DNA of 64,000 nt from Paulownia fortunei (Eukaryota > Streptophyta > Magnoliopsida > Lamiales > Paulowniaceae). Under the pieces are notes generated by a model. The model did no database searches, was not told the DNA's origin, and saw only the letters and a program-made list of their open reading frames with translations. Where the stretch lies: contig CM033118.1 in assembly GCA_019321725.1 (NCBI GenBank), positions 17,820,071 to 17,884,070 on the forward strand, written 5' to 3'. Shown in pieces: positions 1 to 14,095 of this stretch (the first letter of the stretch is position 1; each line of letters begins with the position of its first letter). A program made the position numbers and the translations under genes.

Positions 1-285
1 TATGTAACTTATCGATCTACAATCTCACTTGACTAGTATTTAAGTAAATGACATCTCAAGAGCGGGATAATGAGCAAGATTATAGTTAAGCAATAATGAT
101 AGAATCATAGCTTGCTAATTGTTAAGGATCTTGGTCCAAAATGATAATATTTCATTTTCCTTAAAATACTTATTCCCATATAAAATATTAGCAACATAAA
201 CCAAATTCAGCGATGATTTTTTTTTTTTATGTTTATAGTGTTGATGACAAACTAACAATGATATTATACTTAGAGGTATGTATCA

Positions 286-404
286 AATACATATACGTGG
301 GACAATAATGTTACATCCATATAAGTTCAATTTTCAATAGTTACAAACAAAATACATATATAATGTTACTTCCATAAACTTTCAATTTTCAATAGTTACA
401 ATTA
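286..404. repeat. Two-copy local tandem duplication
   Basis: Two adjacent copies (about 286-350 and 351-404) share AATGTTAC, TCCATA and the core TTCAATTTTCAATAGTTACA. The second copy lacks about 11 bases. No function is suggested. Confidence 0.45.
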
Positions 405-1084
405 GTTAATAGATCTTGCTATTCATCATTTGTATAACTGTTTGACCATATATTTTTATTATATTACGTAAGATGGTAATATAATAAATTAATTATTATA
501 TATTAAATTTTAAAAAAAATAAAATAAAAAAATTAATTAAAATACATTTAACAAAGTCCAAGATTCACGTAACCACATAAACCAAATATCAAGTTTACTT
601 CCTCACAAAAAAAAATAAATTAATTTTTGATCAATTTTATTCAATTTTAATTAATTTTTAAATTATTTAAGATTAATCGAATCAGACCGTTCATCAATTT
701 CATTTGAACCATCAAGTTCAATTCGATTTTGAAAAAACGATTACAAATAAAAAATTATTTGAAATTTGGATATGGACACATACAGTGTAATAAGCCCTCC
801 CACCTAAGTGGAAATACCCGCAACAGAAATGCAAGAAACATCACACTCTATTATTATTTTTTACATAGTTATTTATTGTGATAATTATTCGAATATATTA
901 AAACTATCAGAATTAATTATTAAAATTAAAAAAACCCCAAGCAGCTATAACAAAATGACAAATTTACCCTACTAAACTCATTATGAATAAGAGGAAAAAG
1001 CTTCATTTTTCTTAAATTCAAATGATAATAATGCCCCTAAAGTTGTATATATATGTTCCGATCATTAGGAGTGGAGGCGGCGAA

Positions 1085-1395
1085 TGAATAGAGTTGAAAA
1101 ACAAATCAAATTACTTGATACTATGCTCGACATTGATTGTTAAAAGTTCATTGAGTTTGGTTTGTTAACTTAACAAACTAAGTTTGAACACACATTTCTG
1201 TTCGATAAGATGTGAAACTCGACTCAAACTCAACTCAATTAGTAAGAAAATAAAAAAATATGCGTAAAAGAATCAAATCATTCAAACTAGATTCAAAATC
1301 AAAACTTGTTCAAGTTCGACTCGATCAACTAACAAAGTTCAAACACAAATCAAATAAAATTGAACAGTAACATGTTCGGCTCGATTTGACTCACT
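1085..1395. mobile_element. Possible degraded hAT-like MITE
   Basis: The stretch is rich in alternating TCGACTC, GTTCAAG and CAAACTC words on both strands. It ends in GGCTCGATTTGACTCACTTG, a word style typical of subterminal regions of non-autonomous hAT elements in plants. Termini and target duplication could not be fixed, so the call rests on composition only. Confidence 0.25.
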
Positions 1396-4300
1396 TGCAC
1401 TTTTACTGACTAGGGCCAATGGAGCAGCTGACTCGCTGTGAATAGGGGCAGCCACTATAGTCTCCAGAAAAGAAGAGAGTATTGAAGGAAAATGAAGAGA
1501 ATAAGAAACAAAGAAATAGCAGAAATATCAAACTTTTGGAAAATCTAATAATATTTTGATAAATTTAAATTATAAATATTTTCTTAATATATGCTTGAAC
1601 AATTATATCAACAAGATTTATCCATTTCTATTTATTTAATTACTATATGATTAGCAAGAATCCCCTCAAAATAATATGTATTTTTTTGGTTTATAACTAA
1701 CATAATTGTAAGCCTAAAACCAGTTAAAATATTAAATAAATAAAAATATGGTATTTATTATACACAAGTTCTAGTTAAAACCAACTCACTAGCAAGTGAA
1801 TATTTAAATTGCTTTACCCAAGGATTATGCAAACAAGTGCTAAGAGTTGAAAACTATTTATTTTCATTTTATCCCACTATCTAATCTTTTGGGCTTTTGA
1901 GAACATTGGATTTGTAGATTGTCTCCATGGATATTTGTTGTATGTTGGTTGCCTTCCAACTCATGAAATATATTGGTTCATATCTTTCCACTATATCTAG
2001 TGTTCAAAGACAAGGGTGCATACAACATGGTGTTCCAATCCGGCTTTTACATCATGTTTTATTGACAATAGTGGTGAAAACTTGCAAACTTTAAATCATG
2101 ACTGCATACTGCATCCTAATGCCTACTATTACAACCAACAAACTTAAAATAAAAGAAAAACTAATAAACTCAAATTTCTAAGTACTTACGGTGATTTTCA
2201 AAACAAGTTTGATAAATCATTTATAAATTGAATTTAAATTTCAGTCTAAGTATAGAGATTGATGAGTAAAAAATATAAGCAAACGCGGTTAAGTGTAATA
2301 GTGCATGCAATGTTATTGAATCCCATATAACTAAAGAAGCAAGCTTACTTCCTCTTATTTATACTTGGTTGCATTACAATGAAATTCTACATCTATTTAT
2401 AGAACTTTGGGACGGTAAAAATTATAAACATCTAATGGTAAAAAAGACCTCTAAAGTTTTCTAATCATATTTCAACAACATTCTAAAGAGATATTTTATG
2501 GCATATTTCATAAAGCTTCCTACAAATATCTATATTTTTTAGGGACTGAACGTAATATTCTATAACATCTTATAAACTATTTTTTTTAGTAGTCAATCAA
2601 TTATTTATTTGTTTCAATACTTATTTTGCTAGAAAAAACAAAAGATAAAAAACAAAAATTAAAATGTTATTTCTGTTGTGGATTTACAAAAAAGCACCCA
2701 TGTTACTAAGAAGTTAAGATTTTAATTGAAACTAGCTGTGGAGGCACGTTTGTTGAGTGTGCAAAGAAGAAAATTTGCATAATTAAATATACTTTTAAAC
2801 AACAGGAAATAACAAACAAATTGTATCTATATATAGCTTTGATTATGATAAGATTTGAAATTAAGATTAATTGTGGGGTAAAAGTGGATGTGCATTCAAA
2901 CAAAAAAATAATTATAAATCAATCTTCTCAGATAAAATAAAACTGCTTCAATGAAAATAAATGGTGTATTAAATTTAATTAAATCTTGTACTCCAATTCT
3001 TAATATGATATTTGAATTCGAACTTCACAAATGGTCGGAGTTAAAAATATTGTAAATATATTAATAGCTTTGAAAGGTTCTTTGAATTTTTTATCCTTTT
3101 AAAATATCACTATGATAATATTTTTTTAATGCAATTATGTAAATTAACATTATTGTAATTTTGATTTGGATTTTGATAATATCTTGAATTTAAAAAATGT
3201 ATTAATATGAAATATTGAACTTAGTCTTTATTTTGGGGTAAGATTTTATACCTTCATTGAATTTTCTGAATTCATTCACTGAATTACTAAATTCCTGGTT
3301 TGTTTTCTAATTACAGTTCTTAGTCTCACCAATTATCCTATTTCTATTACAAATTTAGAAGAAAAAGAAAGATGATTCTATAGCATAAACAAAAAAAAAT
3401 ATAAAATGTTAATGCTAAATAAAAAAGAAAAATAATAATTGAGAGTTGTTATGATACTTTATTCTATTTTACTTCTTCTAATTTTTATTTATTTATTTTA
3501 TTATATTACAAAGAATGTTCGTGTAAATAAGTACTTAATAGGAGTATAATTGTTTGCTAGAAATTCTATGAGACAATAGAAATTTAACAATGAGCAAGAA
3601 CTTGTTGTATTGATCAATCTTTTCATTTGCCTGCGAATTCGATCATTTCACTCTATAAATTATTTTAAATTCTCTCAGTAATTCTTTTTTTCATTGTCCA
3701 AAAAATTGAGTAATGATTTGGAGTAATAGGAAATAATTTTTAAAACATATTAATCCACAGTTTCGGGTATGAGTTTATTCCAAAATTTCCTGAAAATTAT
3801 AAAAATAATGATTAATGTACAAAAATAAAATATTATTAAAAGTTACTATTTTTATGGTGTATTATAAATATAAGTATTATGCTGAAAATGATAATTAGTA
3901 AAAGAGAACATATGTAGTTGTTAATGAAAATGGAAATAAAATCAGAAAAAGTAGTTTTTTTATAAGATTATTTATATTGGATTTTATTTTTGGTTTATGT
4001 TTTATGATTCTTTTTTTCTTTTGTCATACGAGTATTTATTGGGAGAAGTCACCTAGACAGAGAAATTGAAGGGGATAAGAGGAATAGATATACAAGATGG
4101 ACATATTTATTATTTATGTATTAATACCAATTGTGTGATTAATATCATAATATTTTGCTTCTTGTTTTTATTAAATGTGATACTCTATGGTTTACTTTTT
4201 TTTTATTACTATTTTCTTTATTAATTAAATAAATATGAATATTACTTTAATTGAGAAAATTGAATACTATTATTAAACAATAAAAAAGGAAAAAAATACT

Positions 4301-5389
4301 TATTAGGGCTCAACATATGAAATTATTCAACTTGGTCATATATAATGTATGGCAAGCACCAGTACAGTAGTATTTTTTAAAAATATATCCACCGAATTCT
4401 CTTGTACAATTCTTATTAATTCTTACTTTGTTTTATTTTGATGTTTCTATCATTTGTTTTCTTTAGAGATTAACGTAATAGCACATTTTAGCATTAATTT
4501 GGTGCCTACAAACTCTTTTAAAATCTTTTAGTTTTGTATATTTTGAATGATGTATGTTCATAAGTACTTATATTATGTTCTAATATGTTATAGATGCTGT
4601 AATATTTTTTATAAGTACTATATTTAGAATAAATGCACCTAAAGTACTATAGTAACAAACATCAAGTTAAAAAGTGAATTAAAAATTGAAGTAATATGTT
4701 TCATTCTACTTTTATTTAAAAAAAAATGAAAATGAAAAGAAAAAAAATCATACAAATATGAAAAATGAAAATGAAACGAACAAGCCCTAAGTTTCCCCAC
4801 CTTTTTTCCGAATCTATAATCTCTAGTTTTGCCTTTTTCCACAACTTAACTCGAACTTGAAGCCCTTATTTGATATTATCCATGCTATACTTAGTGTATG
4901 ATACATTTGGTGAATGGATGAAGGGCAAATATTATTTTTTATAAAAAATATGAAACTTAGACGATGAATTTATACTAAGTATATATATACCATTTCTCGA
5001 TACTGTATTTTCATTACTGAAATGGCGGCAGATTCGCTTCAGATCTAGATCTCTACATTGAAATGCTTTCATGAACCGACGCTCCCTATCTATGACTTGT
5101 GGAATGTCAAGCACCCTCATCATAGAAAGAACCTTCTCTTTCTTAGCAAACTTGTGGAATGTTGCAAGTTTTAATTTTTCCATTTCAATGAGATTTTTGT
5201 CAACGAAATCCTTTTAAGTAACCCAGCAATCTTTTCCAAGCTTTGGGCTTTATTTGATTTTAGAAATCTCTCAACAACCCAAAGTTTGATTAGCAGGGAG
5301 ACACGAATCTCATATCTTCTGGAATTTTTTTTATATATTTAATTTTTATATTTGGTAAGTGAGTTTCAAAGCATTTAGGTTGAATTTTC

Positions 5390-5653
5390 GCACAAGTCAT
5401 TCCTTCATTTTGAACTCTACTTTAAGTGCGGACGGAACCCTTGAAAGGCCAGCAGATATAATACTTGAGTCAGACTTCCGCATAAATTATCCCATCCTTC
5501 TGGCCCATCTTAAGTACGGTCCACCTTAAGTATGGATGAAATCCTGAAGGGGTCATTAGCTACGCGACGCTTCCACTTTCAGATGAATTCGAACCCACGA
5601 TTCTCACATTGTTTCCCCTCGTATCTTACTACTCCGCTATGCCCACGAGGGTT
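5390..5653 (-). mobile_element. tRNA-derived SINE
   Basis: Read on the minus strand, the element begins near 5653 and carries both internal RNA polymerase III boxes. The A box is TAGCGGAGTAGT (5628-5639) and the B box is GGTTCGAATTC (5585-5595), 32 bases apart, which is normal tRNA-like spacing. The head folds from a tRNA-like sequence and the body (to about 5390) is unrelated to tRNA. I could not fix the 3' tail or the target-site duplication. A true tRNA is unlikely, because no acceptor stem pairs at the proper distance. The box and spacing evidence is direct; the family name is unknown. Confidence 0.65.
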
Positions 5654-5711
5654 AAAAAACATAATTTAAATGGCAGACAAGTGGCTATAACTCAAAAATA
5701 ATATGTTCAAG

Positions 5712-7234
5712 CATTGCTCGTGAGAATTGAGTTTATATCTTTTGTAATAATCTCACAGGATTCTGCAACAAGTCCCCTAATCACAATAATTGACAGTGGA
5801 ACTTCTTTACATATTTTAACAATCTTCTTGTGCAAATGCCTTTCCACAAAATAGTTTTCAACTTGGTCTTTAGATCAAGGATATAGACTGCATCAGCTGT
5901 CCAAAGAATTGAGAGGCACAACTTCATGAGTTGAATAACTCTATGCAGCAAAATGTGCAGTTCAATATCAAAATAGCAAAGCACGAAACAGTGATTGATG
6001 ATGAGTTTGAGCCATAAAAACCACTAAACGCACAGCGGAATTCTTACTTCTCTTTACCTTCTCTTGTACTAACAGATCATGAGTATTTACTTAAAATGGA
6101 AATGGAAAACGCTTCAATTTCTCACTTCTCTTTGGTAAATGATAAATGTAAAGCTGATTGGCTAGAGAACTCACATTCAATACGATTTCACATAACAATG
6201 GTGCAGCATTTATCAGGGAAGTAAAACAGAGGAGGCTTCCATGCCCACATGCTTGAATATCAATTACTAATTTCTTCAGCTTAGGTAAATTTGGAAATTC
6301 TAGCTCTTCATCATCCTAATTCACAAGCTTTAAGAAAAGTTATTCAGTACTTCGGTTGCTTGAGCAACAAGGAAAAAACATAGCGTTGAACGCAAACCTG
6401 CAGTGTAGATGTTTGAAGCATTGGCGTCTCTAGCCAAGACAACCACCCAGATTGAGGAAATAAGTAGATAATGCACAAGGCATTATTGCTCCAAGGGATA
6501 AATTTATAAGAGATGAAACATTCTTCAAAGCCATAGCAATTATACCCCCACAGCATGTATATAAAATCAGATTTGGCTAGCAAATTTCAAGTCTTGAAAA
6601 ACCTCGGCAGTTGATTATCTACAAATGCCTCAACTGAATTGGTTGGCAACTGGCTCTCGAACTTTCAAGGCCGTCTGCATCTTTCTTGCGTAATTTTTCA
6701 AGGAATGGACGGTTGGATATGAACAACTCTATAACCTCTCCAGTTACATCCACTTCAGTCAGACAGGGAGAGACCAGCGACTCATAAGTTGATAGGCCAA
6801 GAGGCAAACAACGCAAGCGTTCCGTGGGGTGACAGATGTTTGGAAAAGTAAAGCTTACATTTAAAAAAATCAGAGTAAGTCAGCAGCATTACTTCTAACT
6901 GTCTGTGTGAAAGCAAATTCGATCCATCTATCAATATCATCAACGTTACTTCTAACCAAATCGAACAATATCCTAAACTACTCTATCGTTGCAGTGGAAT
7001 GCAAGTTTAGGTTCACCCAGCCCACAAATCTTTTTCTTTCACTTTCAAGCGACCTCTTTCGATTCCCCAATTCACAGACAACTGGTGAAGCATCAAAGTC
7101 CAGAATCAGATTAAACATCCTGAAGTATCGCCATCTTTGTGCAAGGACAGTAGTCCTTCCACTTCTTTCACCAGTAAGCGCGACACTCCAGATATTAACA
7201 GTTCATCCGGTAGTCGATCAGTTGAATTTTGCAT
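5712..7234 (-). pseudogene. Decayed F-box/FBD-LRR protein gene
   Basis: In its living relatives this family supplies the substrate-recognition subunit of SCF ubiquitin ligases. The minus strand starts with MQNSTDRLPDELLISG, a plant F-box opening, at 7234. One frameshift follows, and the frame continues with QRWRYFRMF, SPVVCELGNRKRSLE and DIDRWIEFAF, all typical of F-box/LRR proteins. An LRR part reads LRCLPLGLSTYESL and VTGEVIELFISNRPFLEKL (about 6816-6640). An FBD-like part reads ELEFPNLPKLKKLVIDI (about 6310-6250). An amber codon replaces a Glu after TATIE, and further stops separate the blocks. The blocks are in the right order, but the frame cannot be rescued by splicing alone, so I call it a pseudogene. 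The C-terminal limit is approximate. Confidence 0.65.
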
Positions 7235-9659
7235 ACACTACATGAAAAATAAAAGAATAAAATGAAGACAGAGAAAAGGAATCGGCATTTTGACATTATT
7301 ACCACCAATCTCATTATCTTAGTGCACAGATTAAACCAAGAATTTCTGCTCCATAAAACAAATCCTGAATACAAAATAATCGTCTTTACAGTTAAATTTC
7401 AGGTTTCAAGTGGCCAGCCTAAAAAAACTCAAGACTTATGATTGTTTGGGACAGAGCTTTTGCTACACAATCAACACTAAAACACTAAGAGCAGAAGTAT
7501 TTTAAAAGTTTTAATTTTTACACAATAGATTGCAGTACTGATAGTAAGCACAAAATCAAACTCAAGTACATATGAATTTATTAATTCTAATATAATTATT
7601 AAACCCCAAAAAATTTAAATAAACAACTAAATAGATCTGATTTTTAGAATCTATGGCTGTGCATGAAGAAACCCATGTCAGAAAATAACCCAAAAGGTTT
7701 AAATCTTTGTTGAGAGAGAACCTTTTTACCTTGTTATTCACCCATGAACTATACTCTCTTCCATGTGAAAACGGTGATCAGAAAAATACAGGAAAATTAT
7801 AGGGAAGCATGTGTTGGTGCAAACTGTAAATGCCACATATATCACTTCTATATTTTTTAATTATTATTTTCCATATTTATTAATAAGTAATAATTGAGTT
7901 AGTTGGATTTCAATAATTAATATTTACTATAATAATATGGTAGCTTACCAAATGTGATAAAAAGGTAAAAATAGTTGGCTAGTGAAATCTAGTATTTATC
8001 CTTTTTTTTTTCCTTTTTCTTCTTATTTTGAACATTTTATATAGTTATTGAAGCTTATTTACTCAATTCAAAAGCGAAATAAGTAAATTTAAGTGCATTT
8101 TAAACTTGTAGAATTCGATTATGCTTCGAGTTCAATATGGTAAAATGATATATGTGCCAAATACATATTAATATAATCAAATCATGTTTCTTCAATATCT
8201 TTTTAATAAATTACATAATCTATTCTAATTAAAATTATACACACTTTTCAATATTTTATAAATAATTTCATATCAATTGCATGACTTAAAAAATATTCCA
8301 TACTCTATATTTACTGCTAATTCAAGATATTAAACATTATGGCAACTATAAATCACTAATAATTCAAATATAAATATTATGAAAGCCACTATATCACTAA
8401 TAATTCAATATAAATATTAGGGCACTCACTAAATTACTAATAATTCAAATATAAATATTAGGTCGGCTACTAAATCACTAATAATTTAAATATAAATATT
8501 AGGACATCATCAAAACTTGTACATAATCCAAATTAACATGACGTAAACTTAGTTCTAACTTAAATTGATTCTAACCATCAATTAATCAAACTAATTGTTA
8601 TTATTCACAATCATTCATAGACACTTCCAAACACAATATAATCATTACAAAATTAATAGAAATAAGTAAATTAAGCATATTTCATAATCCTATCAATTTT
8701 GCTAGAAATTAGCTTAACTAACTTGGTTTTGACTTCAAGTATCCTACTTGAGTTTTCAATCATACAAAAAGATAGTAAAACATATAATCATCCAAGATAC
8801 TACAAATTCATCATAAGAAATAATGAAAAAGAATATACCTTAATTATATTGGAATTAAGCTTCAAAATCAATGATTTTCAAGCATAAAAGGGTGGAAACT
8901 TATTCTAATTTGTGTTCTATGAATTCCTATGGATTGAATTTGATTTTTGTGAGGATGAGAGTTTAAAAATTTGGGAAAAACTTTGGAGAAGAAGAATTGG
9001 TCATTTTTTAGGAGCTTCCACAAGAAAATATGGATAAGGATGATTTTTTTGACTTTTCAAAATGGAGGTATGTGGAGGGTGGTGATTGATTACATCATGT
9101 TTGGTGTTTTTTCATGTCAAGAGCCACATTATGAGTTAGGGAGATAACAATAATTGATGTCTTGATATTATAATCAAGTGCAATCCGCTTTAAAATAATT
9201 TCATACAATAGAGTCAACCTAGCAATTAAATTCTACCATTTTGCATATTTTTAGTTCTTATCCAAGTGTGATATATTTTAAGCAAATATTTAAGTAAACG
9301 ATCACTTTGGCATGTATGGAGTAATACAAATAATTTATTTCATGGCCATTCAACATATCAATCTTTCTTAACCGAGATACTGATATTTCACTGCAAAAAG
9401 ACACTTAAGAAGTATGTTATATCAAGAAATAAAAGTTTGATTTCATATTTCATGTATTAATGCATATTAAAGCATAATGGGAGCATAAATAATAATTATT
9501 CATATTCGTACAATCATATTATTTATATGTTATAATTCGATAATACACATTGGTTAGATGCATACTCATGTAAGATGCTTATTATTAACTATATATGAGA
9601 TAATTGGGCATTATACGTTCGATTGGATCAAAAATTTGTATAAGTCAAAGAATTTTGTG
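7235..9659. other. Intergenic, no gene seen
   Basis: AT-rich DNA between the F-box relic and the duplicated SUO block. It contains a four-copy 41-bp tandem array, listed separately. The part around 8500-9100 has the look of an old LTR-type repeat, but I found no terminal dinucleotides or target duplication. No supportable coding region. Confidence 0.5.
8340..8503. repeat. 41-bp tandem repeat, four copies
   Basis: The word CACTAATAATTCAA (with small changes) recurs at about 8354, 8395, 8435 and 8476, a period of 40-41 bases. Each unit ends with ATATAAATATTA. It is a minisatellite-like array with no evident coding content. Confidence 0.75.
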
Positions 9660-9928
9660 TTTTGCAGATCCCAAAATTGAAGCCGTTGTTGTAATTTTGA
9701 AGTTGAAGCTTGTATTTAGCAAGAATTTTGAATGATCTAGGGTATTTTTGAATTGGGGATTTGAGGATTTCGAAAAAGGGTTTGGATTGGTGGAGTTAAG
9801 TTATTAGGGTTTTGTTATGTGAGAAGCATAACTGGAAATTTAGAGGGGAATTAGATTGAATTGATGGTTGAAGCTAGGGTTTTTGTTTTTGTGAAATTTG
9901 GAAAAAATGCAAAAAAACAATCATTATT

Positions 9929-11262
9929 ATGCATGGGAGGGTTCAGAGGAAAGGTGAGGGGAGTAGCACAAGTCCAGATAGGAGTATCAGTTGGCATATG
10001 CACTCAACTGTAATTCCTGCGGATTTGAATTCATTCTTCAATGTGAGTTGTTTTACTTTCTTTCTTTTCACTTTTATGTTTGTCACAGTTTTGATTTTCC
10101 CTCCGATTAGTTGAAATTGTGGCTCAAATGTTACTACTATTGTGAAATATTAGATAAAGATGAAGTTAGAGAAGATCTTTCATTTGGGAGTTATGTATAA
10201 ATTTATGCCTCATAAGATTCTACTTTAGCCATTTATCCCACAACTAATTTTGGAGGTAACCCTGCTACTTTGCTGAATGAAAGCTCAGGTTCTATGTCTG
10301 GTCTTTGCTCCAGAGGGCTGGATCTTGATCTGAATAGAGTTGATTAAGCAAATGAGAATAGGCACTGCTCGACCAATGGCTATCCCAAATGAGAGGGTTC
10401 TTTTGTGCATTCTAGACTATTAGGTGGTTTACCTGTTGGGGATGTTAGGAGGGATTTTGATCTCAACGATGGGCCTGGGATTGATGATACTAGTGCTGAG
10501 AAGTTAATAACCAATCAACAAGTCAAGAGTGGTATGCCATCTCAGCTGCCTTCTGTTGGCCATAAAATGAATAATTATGTGCTAGGAAGTTTGTCATCTT
10601 GGTATCCACCTGGGAATACTTACTCAACCATAGCAGTTCCCTCAGTACTACCTGATCGAGGGGACCAGAGCTTTTCTATTATTCCATTTGGAGCCCCCTA
10701 GAGAATATTTGACCCTGCTGGTATTACTCTTTTTACTCCTGATGTTTACCGAGGATCAGTATTGTCGTTATCTCCTGTTATGTCCTTTCCATCCAGTCAT
10801 TTCCAATTTCCTATGTTTCCTTTTGGGGCCACTTTTTTCTCTGCCATCAGCCATTTTTCCAGTTGGAGCAACATCATATGCCGATCTCTCAACTGGTGCA
10901 AGATTGTTTGCACCTTCTATAAATTCCAATTGCTAGGACCTGTTGGTGCAATCTCTAACCAATTTCAGAGGCCTTATGTGGTTAGCTTTCCCGAAAGTAG
11001 TAGTAATGATGGATTGGAGAACAATAGAAAATGGAGCAGACAGGGTCTAGACCTGAATGCAGGCCCTAGAGTCATAGAAACTGGAGTGAGAGAGGATATG
11101 TTGTCTCTGTCATCAAGCCAACTCTCTGTTACTAGTTCACAAGATCTAGCTGATGAGCAAGCCAGGATGTATTCAATTTTATGTAGTATTTTGAAGAGGA
11201 GGGAGCTTGAGGGAGGATGGGATAATGAGAGCTTTAGATATAAGCAATCTTCATGGCAGTAG
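9929..11262 (+). pseudogene. Truncated SUO-like pseudogene
   Basis: It begins with an exon 1 that matches the intact copy (MHGRVQRKGEG) and ends with GGWDNESFRYKQSSWQ, like the intact C-terminus. The donor after exon 1 is kept (AAT|GTGAGT). The sequence then jumps, within about 150 bases, to the region equal to residue ~1310 of the intact protein. The BAH domain, the TFIIS helical bundle and the serine-rich middle are therefore absent. Lesions in the remaining part are GAA to TAA at 10345, CAG to TAG at 10699, a one-base insertion near 10,835 and a one-base deletion near 10,928. Three of the five DLN motifs survive (DLDLNRVD, DFDLNDGP, LDLNAGP). No full-length product is possible. A transcribed non-coding or short-peptide role cannot be excluded. 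Confidence 0.88.
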
Positions 11263-14095
11263 AAATATAACTGTTGGATATAACCTCTTAGTCATGTAAG
11301 TTATTTCTTTTAATGCATAGCTGTTGTTGGGAGGAACTAACTTAATTTTGTGTGGCGTTAAATCTTTGTGTTTTGGTAGTAGACTCAATGTTCAATTTTT
11401 CAGAGGATTAAATAATCCGCCTACATAATTGACCTATTTTAAAACAATTTCTAATAACAAGTTTGTTGTTTGTTTTTACAAGTAAAGTGGAAAAATATGT
11501 ACAAAAGAGAAGTATTTCGATAGTCTCAAAGTTCTTGTTTTTATGGCTGTGAAGTGGGGTTTCTAGTATATTTTTGTACAACTTATCTTTATGTAGTTAG
11601 TTGTGACCTTTATATTGAAGTTGGCCATCAATACAACGTAGTTTGTTTTTCAATGTGAGACTATGAGATGATAAAGGTAATTGTTGAAAATTTATTAAGT
11701 TTAGAGGGTAGTGGGGTTTTTTTTTTTTAAATCTCAGGCAAATCTTTTATATTCCTAGCTTATATAATTTGTCCATTAGGAGATGAACCAGCGCTAGAGT
11801 ATGGATCTGGTTGCCTAATTCAAATTCTCCTATTTTACAGTGATTGGCTCTTCACTTCTTGTTTGTGGCAGGAATACATATTATAATACTCCCAAAGTAG
11901 TAATATACTCACTGTTCCGATAATTGCCAAAAGTGATTCTTGTGCAACTTGAACTCACTCTGGATGCTTTTAATCTAATGTAAAACTTTGTGTACTACGC
12001 CCAAGTAGTGTGTGCATGTGCTGCAACCTGTTGATATATGTGTCGAATTAACATTTAATTTACTTGTAGTGAAAGTCCATCACATGTAACACTTGGAAAC
12101 ACCTTCTAGTTAAAGATGAACATCAACTGCATGTAATTTTTTTAATAAACATAAGACATTATTTGTGTAAAACATTTTAATTTTGGTATGAAAATTGACT
12201 CTGCATTATTGGAAACAGATTAATCTTGTCCTTATCTCATCCACTAGACTTCTAGATGACTGATGTTATGGCTTGATTTTGTACCCATGTGAATACCAAA
12301 TGAAGGGATAAGGCAACCAATATGCGAGACGAACAAATATGACCAGATTTTGTGTAGATTCTTACCTGTCTTGTTTTGAAAATGTAGGTGAGCTTTCTGT
12401 CTTATAAACCTAAAAGGCATAAATAATGTGAATATGAATAATTAGAACCACCGATATCACATTTAATATCTAGGTTGAATTAATGTGATAGTTAGGTATC
12501 AAAATATGTGGAGAGAAGTAGAGCATACATTATATGGCGTCACCAGTTAATTTTAATTGTTATAAGCATTTAGAAGTATGTGAAGCAGGCTAATGTAACT
12601 CTAAACGTATTATTTGAACATAAGGTAAAATATTATATTTTGGAAAGTGAAATGAAAGGAAATACAATTCAAGATACTTGATTTGTAAGAAAACTAGTTT
12701 TCTATTTTGTGTCATCTTGTTGTAGCAGCACAACCATTCTTTCACTTCCTGTCAAGGGAATATGAGATAATTTTTTTCAAAGAGCAAAGTGGGGTTCTTT
12801 GCTCCTGTTTTAAGTTTTTGAACCATTTTATTTGTCATAGAAGTTCAGCACCTATACATTTGTTTTTTTTTTTTGTAAATATGAATGCAATCAAAAGTCC
12901 AAGAATCTATAATTCCTTTGTAAAATCCTGTTCCATGGATAACACAGGATGATGACAACACTTATTATATCTAGTGTCTTTGTTGACTACAATGGAATGT
13001 TTATAACAAGAGGATAAGTCAAATTGTTGCTTCTTTAAGTTTTACATGGAAAAAGATTTTATGTTATTGTTGGCTGTGTGACATGATTTGGGAAGTTATT
13101 AATGAGTTTCCAATGGCATGTTAACAAGCGCGTGCGAGGGAAGGGGGCTGAAAAATATCTCTCATGGTCCCTTCTGTTTGTGCAACCATTTGAATCTCGA
13201 TCATAAAGGTTGAAAAGGAAAATAGTACTAAAGGATTTTTTTTGTGCTTGCTTCAGCAGGAGGATTCCTTTATATATATATATATATCATGTGATTTTAT
13301 TTTGTTCATTATGCAGGAGTTGTGGACTCTCTTTAAAATATATTTATTTCATTATTTTGCTTTTCCTAGTGTTTGGAGCCAAGTCTTGCTCCATTATCCT
13401 CCTGGTTTAATCCTTCAGAGAAGTGGATGGTTTAACAATAGATTGCATCTATAGTTTGTTGCGGCCACCTCTTCTGTATGTCAAGTGTATTATCAAGCAT
13501 TCCATGCATATGTTTTCAAACTGTACTGGGAGGACATAGATCCTTATCCCACCTGTATATAGTTTAACTGTTGGAAAGCTTAAACTTTTGGTGCCAGGAT
13601 ACTAAAGATTAATGTGCATAATAGTTTGATGCAACATTTCTGGCTAACCATTTTGAGGAGGCTGGATCTTGAATTTATGAAAGTGGAAGCCCTTCTGACT
13701 TTGAGCTTACAATTCATGCTATTTTGCAATTATTTTTTTTATTCTTATTTTCCCCATACATATTTATAAGTAGGTTTCTACCAAATTTTGATACAACTGT
13801 TAATCTCTCATCGTTAGTTCTTATGTTTTATCTTAATTTGGTTAATTGACTTAACTTAGTTTCAACCTCATCATCTAAAGTTATATCTACTGCTCAATAT
13901 GAAACTTACATTGTACTAAATGTGAATGTATATTTAGCTGTCTTTATGTGCATCAGTTTAACATTCGAAACAAGGTTCTGCTTGGGTCTCAAATAGGATG
14001 ATTGAAAGTAAAACAGGAGGAGAAAATATTTGCGTGGGCCTAGAGTGTGAATATCTTCATAGTATTATGTTATTAGGAATTTTCCTGGTTGCCAG

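Larger units (their letters stand above)
1..5389. other. AT-rich intergenic DNA, no gene seen
   Basis: I see no open frame with recognisable protein content on either strand. The sequence is strongly AT-rich with poly-A and poly-T runs. The only structure I can support is a short local duplication and a possible degraded hAT-like element, listed separately. A minus-strand frame of 83 codons at 4932-5183 was examined but could not be matched to any family. Confidence 0.6.

Noticed and set aside
5580..5653. True tRNA gene
   Set aside because: A and B boxes are present, but no matching acceptor stem or anticodon arm could be drawn; a SINE fits better.
9929..11262. Truncated SUO copy as a processed retrocopy
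   Set aside because: It keeps the intron-1 donor, the probable 3' UTR intron and long non-transcribed flanks, and has no poly-A tail, so it is a DNA duplication with an internal deletion.
10762..11262. 166-codon open frame as an independent gene
   Set aside because: It is the tail of the SUO pseudogene read through two compensating frameshifts; the middle part is out of frame relative to the intact protein.
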